The notes under the pieces were generated by a model that made no database searches, had not been told where the DNA came from, and saw only the letters and a program-made list of their open reading frames with translations. From Lysobacter sp. cf310 (GTDB taxonomy: Bacteria > Pseudomonadota > Gammaproteobacteria > Xanthomonadales > Xanthomonadaceae): a DNA stretch of 64,000 nucleotides. The stretch spans positions 1-64,000 of the forward strand of contig NZ_FOSS01000008.1 in assembly GCF_900114355.1 (NCBI RefSeq), written 5' to 3'. The position numbers and the translations under genes are program-made. This document shows positions 10,071 to 17,241 of this stretch, piece by piece; positions within the stretch are counted from its first letter, which is position 1; every line of letters starts with the position of its first letter.

Positions 10071-11804
10071 TCAAGCGGTTTCGGTAGGGGCGTGTTCGAC
10101 TAAAGCGGCTGGGATCGTTCGCGGCGGCGGCGACTGCAGCGGACCGGGCGCGGTGACCGCGCCTTGCGAGGCCGAGCCGACCAGCAGCGCGTACTTGGCG
10201 AGCACGCCGGTGGTCACGCGCGGTGCGATGCGCGCGGGCTCGCGCGCGGCCAGGTCGGCGGCGACGTTCAAGCGGCGCGTGCGCACATCGATGCTCACGC
10301 GGTCGCCTTCGCGCAGACGCGCGATCGGGCCGCCGTGCGCGGCTTCCGGCGAGATGTGTCCGACCATGAAGCCGTGAGTGGCGCCGCTGAAGCGGCCGTC
10401 GGTGATCAGGGCGACGTCGTTGCTCAGTCCCTGTCCGACCAGGGCCGCGGTCACCGCCAGCATTTCGCGCATGCCGGGGCCGCCGGCCGGGCCTTCGAAG
10501 CGGATCACCACCACGTCGCCGGCCTGGATGCGGCGCGACTGCACCGCGGCGAACGCGTCCTCCTCGGAGTCGAACACCCGCGCCGGGCCTTCGAACTGCT
10601 CGCGGCCGTGGCCGGCCAGCTTGAGGATGCAGCCCTCCGGCGCGAGATCGCCGTACAGCACCGAGTAGCCGCCGCGCGGCTTGATCGGATCGGCGACCGG
10701 ACGCACCACGTCCTGCTGGTCGGCCATGCAGGCGTCGGCCAGCTCCTGGAAAAAGGAACGGCCGGTGACCGTCGGAATATCCTCGATCAAGCCGGCCGCT
10801 TTGAGTTCGCGCGCCACCAGTGCCGCTCCGCCGAATTCGTACATCTCCGCGGCGGTGTAGCGGCCGCCCGGTTTCAGGTCGGCGATCACCGGCGTATGCG
10901 CGGCGGCTTCGAATTCTTCCAGATCGAAGGGCACGCCGGCTTCGTGCGCGATCGCCAGCAGATGCAGCGCGGCATTGGTGGAGCCGGCGGTGGCCGAGAC
11001 CGCGCGCGCGGCGTTGCGCAGCGCGGAGGGAGAGAGGAGCGCGCGCGGCCTCGGTCCGCCCTTACGCAGTTGCTGCATGACCAGCTCGCCGCAGCTGCGC
11101 GCGGCTTCGGCCTTGTCGGCATGGATCGCCGGAATGTCGTTCAGGCCCAGCGGCGACAGGCCCAGGAAGGTCAGCACCATCGCCATGGTGTTGGCGGTGA
11201 ACTGGCCGCCGCAGGCGCCGGCGCCGGGGCAGGCATGCGACTCGATGCGGTGCAGTTCGGCGTCGTCGATGCGGCCGGCCGAATGCGCGCCGACGGCTTC
11301 GAACACGTCCTGCACGGTCAGCGGCTTGTCGTCGGCCGCGCCCCGCTTGGACGGGCAATGGCCCGGCATGATGGTGCCGCCGTAGAGGATCACGGTCGGG
11401 ATATCCAGGCGCGCCGCGGCCATCGCCGCGGCCGGGATGGTCTTGTCGCAGCCCACCAGCAGCACCATCGCGTCCAGGCAATGCCCGGACACCGCCAGCT
11501 CGATCGAGTCGGCGATGGTTTCGCGCGAGGCCAACGAGGCGCGCATGCCGTCGGTGCCCATGGCGATGCCGTCGGTGACGGCGATGGTGTTGAACTCGAT
11601 CGGCGTGCCGCCGTTGTCGACCACGCCGCGGCGCACGTGCTGGGCCAGATCGCGCAGGGTGATGTTGCACGGCGAAACGTCGGACCAGGTATGGACCACG
11701 GCGACCAGCGGTCTGGCGATGGCCGCGTCGTCGAGACCGGTCGCGCGCAGCATCGCGCGTGCGGGGGCTCGGGCCGGGCCTTGCTTGATGGCGTTGCTTC
11801 TCAC
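10071..11804 (-). CDS. ilvD: Dihydroxy-acid dehydratase IlvD
   Basis: Fe-S dehydratase producing 2-oxo acids from dihydroxy acids in Ile and Val synthesis. The 577 residues contain cluster and active-site cysteines in [16 protein letters not shown] and [16 protein letters not shown], and a C-terminal [19 protein letters not shown]. This is the first structural gene after the attenuated leader. It has fewer residues than the ~615 of E. coli IlvD, in line with the shorter family branch. Confidence 0.94.
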   Translation of the reverse strand: MRSNAIKQGPARAPARAMLRATGLDDAAIARPLVAVVHTWSDVSPCNITLRDLAQHVRRGVVDNGGTPIEFNTIAVTDGIAMGTDGMRASLASRETIADSIELAVSGHCLDAMVLLVGCDKTIPAAAMAAARLDIPTVILYGGTIMPGHCPSKRGAADDKPLTVQDVFEAVGAHSAGRIDDAELHRIESHACPGAGACGGQFTANTMAMVLTFLGLSPLGLNDIPAIHADKAEAARSCGELVMQQLRKGGPRPRALLSPSALRNAARAVSATAGSTNAALHLLAIAHEAGVPFDLEEFEAAAHTPVIADLKPGGRYTAAEMYEFGGAALVARELKAAGLIEDIPTVTGRSFFQELADACMADQQDVVRPVADPIKPRGGYSVLYGDLAPEGCILKLAGHGREQFEGPARVFDSEEDAFAAVQSRRIQAGDVVVIRFEGPAGGPGMREMLAVTAALVGQGLSNDVALITDGRFSGATHGFMVGHISPEAAHGGPIARLREGDRVSIDVRTRRLNVAADLAAREPARIAPRVTTGVLAKYALLVGSASQGAVTAPGPLQSPPPRTIPAALVEHAPTETA

Positions 11805-11856
11805 GGAAAAACGTTCCTGCAGTCGTAGTCGACAAGGAACCCGAGGCCTCAGAAAC

Positions 11857-11887
11857 GAAAAACCCCGCGCCTTTTGGGCGCGGGGTT
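11857..11887 (-). terminator. Intrinsic terminator (attenuator) of the ilv-leu operon
   Basis: On the minus strand AACCCCGCGCC and GGCGCGGGGTT form an 11-bp GC-rich stem around a CAAAA loop, followed by TTTCGTTTC. It lies between the leader peptide stop (11921) and ilvD. CGGGTTC at 11927-11933, at the end of the leader ORF, can pair with GAACCC of the terminator's 5' arm and so could form an antiterminator when ribosomes stall on Ile/Leu/Val codons. Confidence 0.88.
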
Positions 11888-11920
11888 CAGGTTCTTTCGA
11901 CCTTGGGTTGTGTGGTTTTG

Positions 11921-12085
11921 CTACACGAACCCGACTCCCGCGCTGGTAAGCGAGGTAATAAGTACGAGGACGAGAATAATCGTGGCGATCGCGGGTGCGA
12001 GGCGGAGCGCAACGCGCGCGGCGTCGTTCGAGGCCGTGGCGGCCTTGAGCGTCGTCGTCTGCGAATGGTTGTTGCGCTGCGTCAT
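11921..12085 (-). CDS. ilvL: ilv-leu operon leader peptide (IlvL-like)
   Basis: A 54-residue ORF starting [10 protein letters not shown] with a run of regulatory codons near its end: [10 protein letters not shown] has three Ile, three Leu and two Val in ten codons. The stop lies 34 nt before the attenuator stem. The layout is classical amino-acid attenuation: starvation for Ile, Leu or Val would stall the ribosome and favour the antiterminator. No Shine-Dalgarno sequence precedes the ATG. The ORF is named on function, not homology, and was found by reading the strand directly. Confidence 0.85.
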   Translation of the reverse strand: MTQRNNHSQTTTLKAATASNDAARVALRLAPAIATIILVLVLITSLTSAGVGFV

Positions 12086-12094
12086 GCGATCGAG

Positions 12095-12122
12095 AAGATC
12101 ACGGCCGATTGCGGCTTGTCAA
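12095..12122 (-). promoter_or_regulatory. Candidate ilv leader promoter
   Basis: A perfect TTGACA box (12117-12122) is followed after 16 bp by a poor -10 (GATCTT). The first T of the box is exactly 37 nt before the leader ATG, as in the thr leader, which would put transcription start at or next to the ATG. Confidence 0.45.
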
Positions 12123-12715
12123 TAGTTTCTTTGCCAACCGTTCGCATTGCGTGGCGGCGGTCGCAATCCGCCGCACCCCGCGAACGCAGGCGGCCGACGA
12201 CGCCCGGAGGACCTGCATCGCCTGCGTTTCCCCGCAGATCCCGCGCTCGCGCCGAGGCGGCGGCAGCGACGGGAGCTGCGCCCCGCGAGTGCATCGTTTG
12301 CGTACGAATAGCCCAGGCAATGCGCGCTTTATGTCATTGATTGCATGAGATTTTAGTGCCTTTCGTATTGACCAGCGGCGCAGAAGAAATGCCATCGCCC
12401 GCCGCTCTCGCGTCCTTGTGTGACCAGGTTGCGATTTTTCTGTGACGAATAATAAGTTTCCTATAGGATATCGACCGTCCTGTTGTGGCGTGCCGGCGCA
12501 GACGGTGGGATCGACTCTGCGACGGGGTCGCGGGCACGCCCGCGACGCGTCGAGCGCGCATGGGACAGGGGCGAATTCGGTGGCGGGACCTGCGGCGGCA
12601 CACGCATGGCGTGGGCTCGCCACGGGGTGCGCGAGACCGATGGACGATCAAGGCTAGGTTCGCGGCGCGTCGTCTGGCGCGTCGCGCCGAGGTGCAGCAA
12701 GGGGATAGGCATCCG
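12123..12715. other. Divergent intergenic region, ilv leader / DUF11 gene
   Basis: About 590 bp without a convincing gene. The part at 12340-12475 is clearly more AT-rich than the surroundings and probably carries the promoter of the DUF11 gene. It includes the palindrome CCTATAGG at 12460-12467, which also occurs upstream of the paralogue at 20498. A GC-rich hairpin (GTCGCGGGC / GCCCGCGAC) lies at 12527-12546. The long ORFs crossing it are GC-driven shadows. Confidence 0.5.
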
Positions 12716-15574
12716 ATGGAGCGTGTGCAGCAGTGGTTGGGTGGCCTGTTGGTGCTGGCCTGCCTGGTTTGGGTATTCGACGCGAGCGCGCAGACGACGG
12801 TGCGTTACCAGCAGGTGCTGAAGGGCGGCGCCGCGATGATCGGCAATGCGCATTACCTGCGCTCGTCCGACTTCGGCAATCCCATCGTGGTCAACGATAT
12901 CGACGGCGACGCGAGCACGGCGATTTCGTCGTCGGCGGATCTGATCCTGCCGTCGGGCTCGACCATCGTGTACGCCTATCTGACCGTGCAGACGGGGTAT
13001 CAGACCAGCCAGGGCATCGGCGCGATGACCAGCGTCAAGTTCCGCGTGCCCGGCGGCAGCTATACCACCCTGACCGGCGCCTCGCCGCAGTTCCTGCAGG
13101 CGCGCACCACCACCGAAGCGGCCAGCGGCGGCACCCGCTTCTATCGCCAGATCATGTTCAACGTGACCAGCCTGATGCCGGCCAACGGCTACGTCAGCAA
13201 TGCCGGCGGCAGTCCGCTGGCGCGCTACTTCGTCGCCGACCCGGTGCCGGGTTTCACCGCAACCGGCACGGGCGACGCCGCGCGCAGCCGCCTCGGCGGC
13301 TGGTCGCTGATCGTGGTCTATCGCCACGCCAACGCATTGCCGCGCTCGGTCACGGTGGCCGACAACTGGCAGTTCTTCGGCTCCGGCGCCTTGTCCATCG
13401 ATACCGACGTGCCGAACGTGCAGTTGCCCAACGGCGGTACGGTCACCGCCACCGTCGGCGTGGCCGCCACCTACGGCGATCCGTCGGGAACCACGGGCGG
13501 CTTCACCTGCGGCAATTGCGACGATTTCCTGTCCTTCGGCATCGCCGGCGGCGCGCTCACCGATCTGAGCGATCCGGTGCGCAACGTCACCAGCGATGCG
13601 CTCAATTCCACCATCGGCTGGGCTGCGGGCAACGACGTCAGCACCGACGGCGGTCCGGCGATCTCGGGCAGCTATGCCGCGCGCAACCCGGCCACGGGCT
13701 TCACGCCGTCCACCTACACCACCGTCGGCACCTGGGGATCGGCGGACTACGACTCCGACATCTTCAATGCCAGCAGCATCCTGCCTGCCGACGGTTCGAT
13801 CCGCACCTTGCGCTTCCGCCAGCGCAGCCTCGGCAACGACTGGCTGGTCAGCGGCTCCTACTTCGTGTCGGTGGAAACCGGTACCGCGGCCCTGCGCAAA
13901 TCGCTGACGCCGGCCACGATCGTCGATGGCGGCGTCGGCACCTATACCTTCACCTTGGACAACGCGTCGCCGACTTCGGTGAACCTGACCGGAGTCGGGT
14001 TCACCGACAACCTGCCCAGCAGCCTGCGCGTGGCCAATCCGGCGGCGATCGCCAACAGCTGCGGCGGCACGGTGACGGCCGCGTCCGGCGCGACCGCGAT
14101 CGTGGCCAGCGGCATCACCTTGAACGCGGGCGTGTCCTGCACGATCAGCGTCAACGTCACCAACGTGCCGGGGCAGACCAATACCAGCTGCGCGGCCAAT
14201 CCCGCCGCCTTCACCAACAGCACGACCAACATCACCGGCACCACCAGCGCGCTGTTCCCGGACTTCAATCCGGTATGCCTGGTCGTGCAGCCGGCAGCGA
14301 CGATCGTCGTCGTCAAAGACGCGGTACCCAACGACGCTCAGGACTTCGCGTTCACCGCGACCGGCACCGGTTTGAGCGCCTTCAGCCTGGACGACGACGG
14401 CGACGCCACGCTGTCGAACACGCGCAACTTCACCGGCCTGGCCGCGGGCAGCTATACCGTCACCGAGACCGCGACAACCGGCTGGGCGTTGACCGGCCTG
14501 GTCTGCAGCGATCCCACCGGCAACAGCAGCGGCAACACCGGCACCCGCGTCGCCAGCATCGACGTGGCCGCCGGCGAGACGGTGACCTGCACCTACACCA
14601 ACACCAAGCGCGCGCAGTTCCGATTGGCCAAGGCCTGGAGCAGCAACAGCGCGGCCGGCGACGTGGCCACGATCGCCGCCAGCACGGGCCTGGCCAACAA
14701 CACCGCCGCCTTCGATTCGCCGGCGAGCGCCGCCCTGCAGGGGGCGGCCGTCGGCGTGCTGGCCGGAGAGACCGCCAGCCTGGCGGCCGAAACCATGGCG
14801 CCGGCCGGCGCGCTGGCCAACTACCTCACCTCGCTGACTTGCGACAACGGCGTGGTGCCGTCGGGCGCGAACGGCCAGGCCGCCAATACGGTGCAGATTC
14901 CCGCCAATCTCGCCGCCGATACCCTGATCACCTGCACCTACACCAACACGCGCAAGACCGCCACGCTGCAACTGCGCAAACAATGGTCGGGAGCGGCGCC
15001 GGGCGACGCGGCCACGGTCACGCTCACGCGCGCCGGCGTCGCCGTCGACAGCCTGGTGTCGAGCGCGGGTACGCCCGGCGAAATCGATGCCGATGCCACG
15101 CCGACCGTGGTGTTCGCGGGCGAAACCGTCGCCATCGCCGAAACCCTGGCCGGCGCCAACGAGGGCGCCTACAACGGCAGCCTGAGCTGCACCGGCGGCA
15201 CCGACGTCAATCCGGGCGACGGCATCACCATCGCCGCGGCCGACACGGCCATCGTCTGCACCTACACCAATACGCGCAGATCGGCGGACCTCTCGGTCGC
15301 CAAGAGCAACGGCGCGAGCCTGCTCACCGCCGGCAGCACCACGACGTATACCGTGACGGTGCGCAACCAGGGCCCGGATGCGGCGCACGGCGCGGTGGTG
15401 CGCGATACGCCAGGCGCGCAGCTGACCGGCTGCACGGTGATCGGCTGCGCGCCGATCGGCGCCGCGACCTGTCCGGCGATGCCGGCGAATCTGCTCGCGG
15501 GCGGCGGTACCGCGGTGCCGACACTGCCGAATGCGAGCGGGGTGGTCTTCACTCTGCAGTGCACGGTGCTGTAA
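12716..15574 (+). CDS. Secreted DUF11-type repeat protein, copy 1
   Basis: A 952-residue exported protein. A signal peptide (residues 1-26, LGGLLVLACLVWVF then ASAQ) is followed by a ~380-residue beta-rich N-terminal region. Prealbumin/SpaA-like repeats follow, each ending in a CTYTNT motif (three copies: TCTYTNTK, TCTYTNTR, VCTYTNTR). The C-terminus is a DUF11-like domain (ADLSVAKSN, then YTVTVRNQGPDAAHGA). It lacks a visible anchor or sorting motif. The C-terminal half is paralogous to the protein at 20624. The start follows AAGGGGAT and leads straight into the signal peptide. Function unknown; a surface or matrix adhesin role is only a guess. Confidence 0.85.
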   Translation: MERVQQWLGGLLVLACLVWVFDASAQTTVRYQQVLKGGAAMIGNAHYLRSSDFGNPIVVNDIDGDASTAISSSADLILPSGSTIVYAYLTVQTGYQTSQGIGAMTSVKFRVPGGSYTTLTGASPQFLQARTTTEAASGGTRFYRQIMFNVTSLMPANGYVSNAGGSPLARYFVADPVPGFTATGTGDAARSRLGGWSLIVVYRHANALPRSVTVADNWQFFGSGALSIDTDVPNVQLPNGGTVTATVGVAATYGDPSGTTGGFTCGNCDDFLSFGIAGGALTDLSDPVRNVTSDALNSTIGWAAGNDVSTDGGPAISGSYAARNPATGFTPSTYTTVGTWGSADYDSDIFNASSILPADGSIRTLRFRQRSLGNDWLVSGSYFVSVETGTAALRKSLTPATIVDGGVGTYTFTLDNASPTSVNLTGVGFTDNLPSSLRVANPAAIANSCGGTVTAASGATAIVASGITLNAGVSCTISVNVTNVPGQTNTSCAANPAAFTNSTTNITGTTSALFPDFNPVCLVVQPAATIVVVKDAVPNDAQDFAFTATGTGLSAFSLDDDGDATLSNTRNFTGLAAGSYTVTETATTGWALTGLVCSDPTGNSSGNTGTRVASIDVAAGETVTCTYTNTKRAQFRLAKAWSSNSAAGDVATIAASTGLANNTAAFDSPASAALQGAAVGVLAGETASLAAETMAPAGALANYLTSLTCDNGVVPSGANGQAANTVQIPANLAADTLITCTYTNTRKTATLQLRKQWSGAAPGDAATVTLTRAGVAVDSLVSSAGTPGEIDADATPTVVFAGETVAIAETLAGANEGAYNGSLSCTGGTDVNPGDGITIAAADTAIVCTYTNTRRSADLSVAKSNGASLLTAGSTTTYTVTVRNQGPDAAHGAVVRDTPGAQLTGCTVIGCAPIGAATCPAMPANLLAGGGTAVPTLPNASGVVFTLQCTVL

Positions 15575-15945
15575 GCGCTGCCGATACCGGCACGGCGGCG
15601 CCGCGCTCCGCGATCTGGCCGACGGCGCGGTCTGGACGCGCCGGATGCGGTTCGCGCGCGCGAAGCGGAAGATCCGAAAGCGCCAGTCGTAGTCCATGGC
15701 CTGCGGTTCGGCACCGGTTCGGCGACTCGCCACCGCAAAGCGGCGATCGCGCGTTGACCCGGCGCCATGGGCCCCCGACCATGGATATGCATCGCACCCG
15801 GCGCTCGGATCGCGACGGATCGAATCGAATTCGAGGTTTTGCGGCAAGTGGCCGGTCGCCGGCGCGCGGTACAATGGCGGCACAGCCTTGTGCGCAAAGG
15901 TCCGCTTGCCCGGCGAGCGGGTTCGAACTCAACGACTACTCTGGC
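15575..15945. other. Intergenic region after DUF11 copy 1
   Basis: 371 bp without a supported gene. A TACAAT -10-like hexamer at 15870-15875 may serve the next gene; I see no good -35 at standard spacing. No U-tract terminator after the DUF11 gene was seen. Confidence 0.35.
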
Positions 15946-16419
15946 ATGCCGCAACTCTCCGTTCCCGCCGAATCCGTCCTCAAGCAAGCCATCGACATCA
16001 TCGGCCAGGAGGGCATCAGTGAGGATGAGATCGAGCGGCAGATTGCGGCTCTGATCGATGAGCCCATGCTGGCCCGGCGCGTGATCGACTGGCTGCCCGA
16101 AGTGTTCGGGCTGGTCCTCGTCTCCCATATGGACCAGGTCGAACTGCCGACCCGCTTCAGCGCGCGCGACCAGCGCGGCCGCTGGCATCGCTTCGAGTTC
16201 GAAATCGAACCCGTCTTCAAGAGCGGCCTGGTGCTGGCGGTGGAGATGTATCACGCCGGTCCCCGCCGCGGCTTCGGCGCGTTGGCGCTGCGCAGCTCGG
16301 TGGTGGCCGCGGCCAGCCAGGCGCTGCGCGAGAACGGGACCCTGGAGGGCGCGGAGCTGGCCGGACCGGCGCTGGCGGGGATACCGGCCGAGCTTTACGC
16401 GAGTGCGGTGGCTGCGTAG
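15946..16419 (+). CDS. Hypothetical protein, 157 aa, acidic
   Basis: The 157-residue product starts MPQLSVPAESVLKQAIDIIG. No signal peptide or membrane segment is visible. Residues 20-60 look helical and acidic, and the centre (FGLVLVSHMDQVELPTRFSA) looks like a soluble alpha/beta fold. I do not recognise the family. Codon use matches the genome (strong third-position GC), which supports coding. An in-frame ATG at 15873 would lengthen it, but neither start has a clear ribosome site. Confidence 0.65.
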   Translation: MPQLSVPAESVLKQAIDIIGQEGISEDEIERQIAALIDEPMLARRVIDWLPEVFGLVLVSHMDQVELPTRFSARDQRGRWHRFEFEIEPVFKSGLVLAVEMYHAGPRRGFGALALRSSVVAAASQALRENGTLEGAELAGPALAGIPAELYASAVAA

Positions 16420-16513
16420 CGCACAAATTGTGCGTTACAGGTGCTGTCTTGACGGTGCTGTCGATCCCGCCCCACTCTGGCTCATATCGATTTCCGCTAA
16501 GTCGGGCGAGGCC

Positions 16514-16834
16514 ATGTCGAAACCGCTGAATTTGTCCTGGGGCCGTTTCGCGCTGGCGATGGGCGTGCTGAACAGCCTGCCTTTGTTGCTGGCGCTGGCG
16601 AGTGGGGGGCTGGATACCGGCATCATGATCGCCTGGCTGATGGTGCTTTCCTTGTCCGTCTTCTCGATCTTCGGCTGGAGCCGTCTGCGTCGCGCGAACG
16701 CCGTCGCTCCGCTTTCCGCCTTCGACGCAGACCGTTTCAGGCGGGTGCTCATAGGCCCGCCGGCGGCCGCCATCGTATGGTGGGTCTGCACGGTGGCCGT
16801 GGCGATCGGGTTGGCGATCATCACCGCGCTATAG
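16514..16834 (+). CDS. Small membrane protein, 106 aa
   Basis: The start at 16514 gives MSKPLNLSWGRFALAMGVLN and three hydrophobic segments: about residues 10-30, 35-54 and 82-104, with an Arg-rich cytoplasmic loop (WSRLRRANA) between the second and third. It is probably an inner-membrane protein of unknown role. It is followed 26 bp later by another small membrane-anchored protein on the same strand, so the two may be co-transcribed. Confidence 0.65.
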   Translation: MSKPLNLSWGRFALAMGVLNSLPLLLALASGGLDTGIMIAWLMVLSLSVFSIFGWSRLRRANAVAPLSAFDADRFRRVLIGPPAAAIVWWVCTVAVAIGLAIITAL

Positions 16835-16860
16835 CGGCCGCGAAGAGGCGAACGGGACGC

Positions 16861-17211
16861 ATGGAATTCATCTGCCGCTTTCACGATGGCGAGGCCTTGT
16901 CGGAGGCGCGCGAGCGGCTGCGCAAGAAGGGCATCCCCAGCTTCGCCCCCGAGGTGGAGCCGCGCAAGATGGGCAGTCAGTGGGCGCTGTTCGTGTACTT
17001 GCCCGAACAGGCCGACGATGCGCGACGGCTGCTGCGCGATCCGGATCACGAACCCGCGGTGCGGGTGGACGCCACGGCGTTCGAAACGGCTATCGAGCAG
17101 GCCAAGGCCGCTCCCTTCGATGCGAGTTTCGTGCGCAGGATCACCATCGTGGGCGCGGTGGTGGTCGCCGGCTTTCTCGCCCTGATGTATCTGCGCTCGC
17201 TGTGGACGTGA
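16861..17211 (+). CDS. Small C-tail-anchored protein, 116 aa
   Basis: The soluble N-terminal part begins MEFICRFHDGEALSEARERLRKKGI, with the pattern of a small ferredoxin-like fold (DUF2007-like, 'putative signal transducing protein'); this link is weak. A single C-terminal transmembrane helix (about residues 93-111, ITIVGAVVVAGFLALMYL) would anchor it with the N-terminus inside. It ends 30 bp from the convergent kinase gene. Function unknown. Confidence 0.6.
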   Translation: MEFICRFHDGEALSEARERLRKKGIPSFAPEVEPRKMGSQWALFVYLPEQADDARRLLRDPDHEPAVRVDATAFETAIEQAKAAPFDASFVRRITIVGAVVVAGFLALMYLRSLWT

Positions 17212-17241
17212 GCCGGTGCGGCCGGGTATGTCCCGATCGCG

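Noticed and set aside
12094-12099. ATCTTC as the -10 box of the ilv leader at 17-bp spacing
   Set aside because: It matches TATAAT at no position; the overlapping GATCTT at 16 bp is better but still weak, so the promoter call is kept at modest confidence.
12461-15883. An 1140-residue minus-strand ORF antisense to DUF11 copy 1
   Set aside because: Its composition is Arg/Gly/Ala-rich as expected of a GC-driven antisense frame, it has no recognisable domain, and the plus-strand gene has a signal peptide and repeats.
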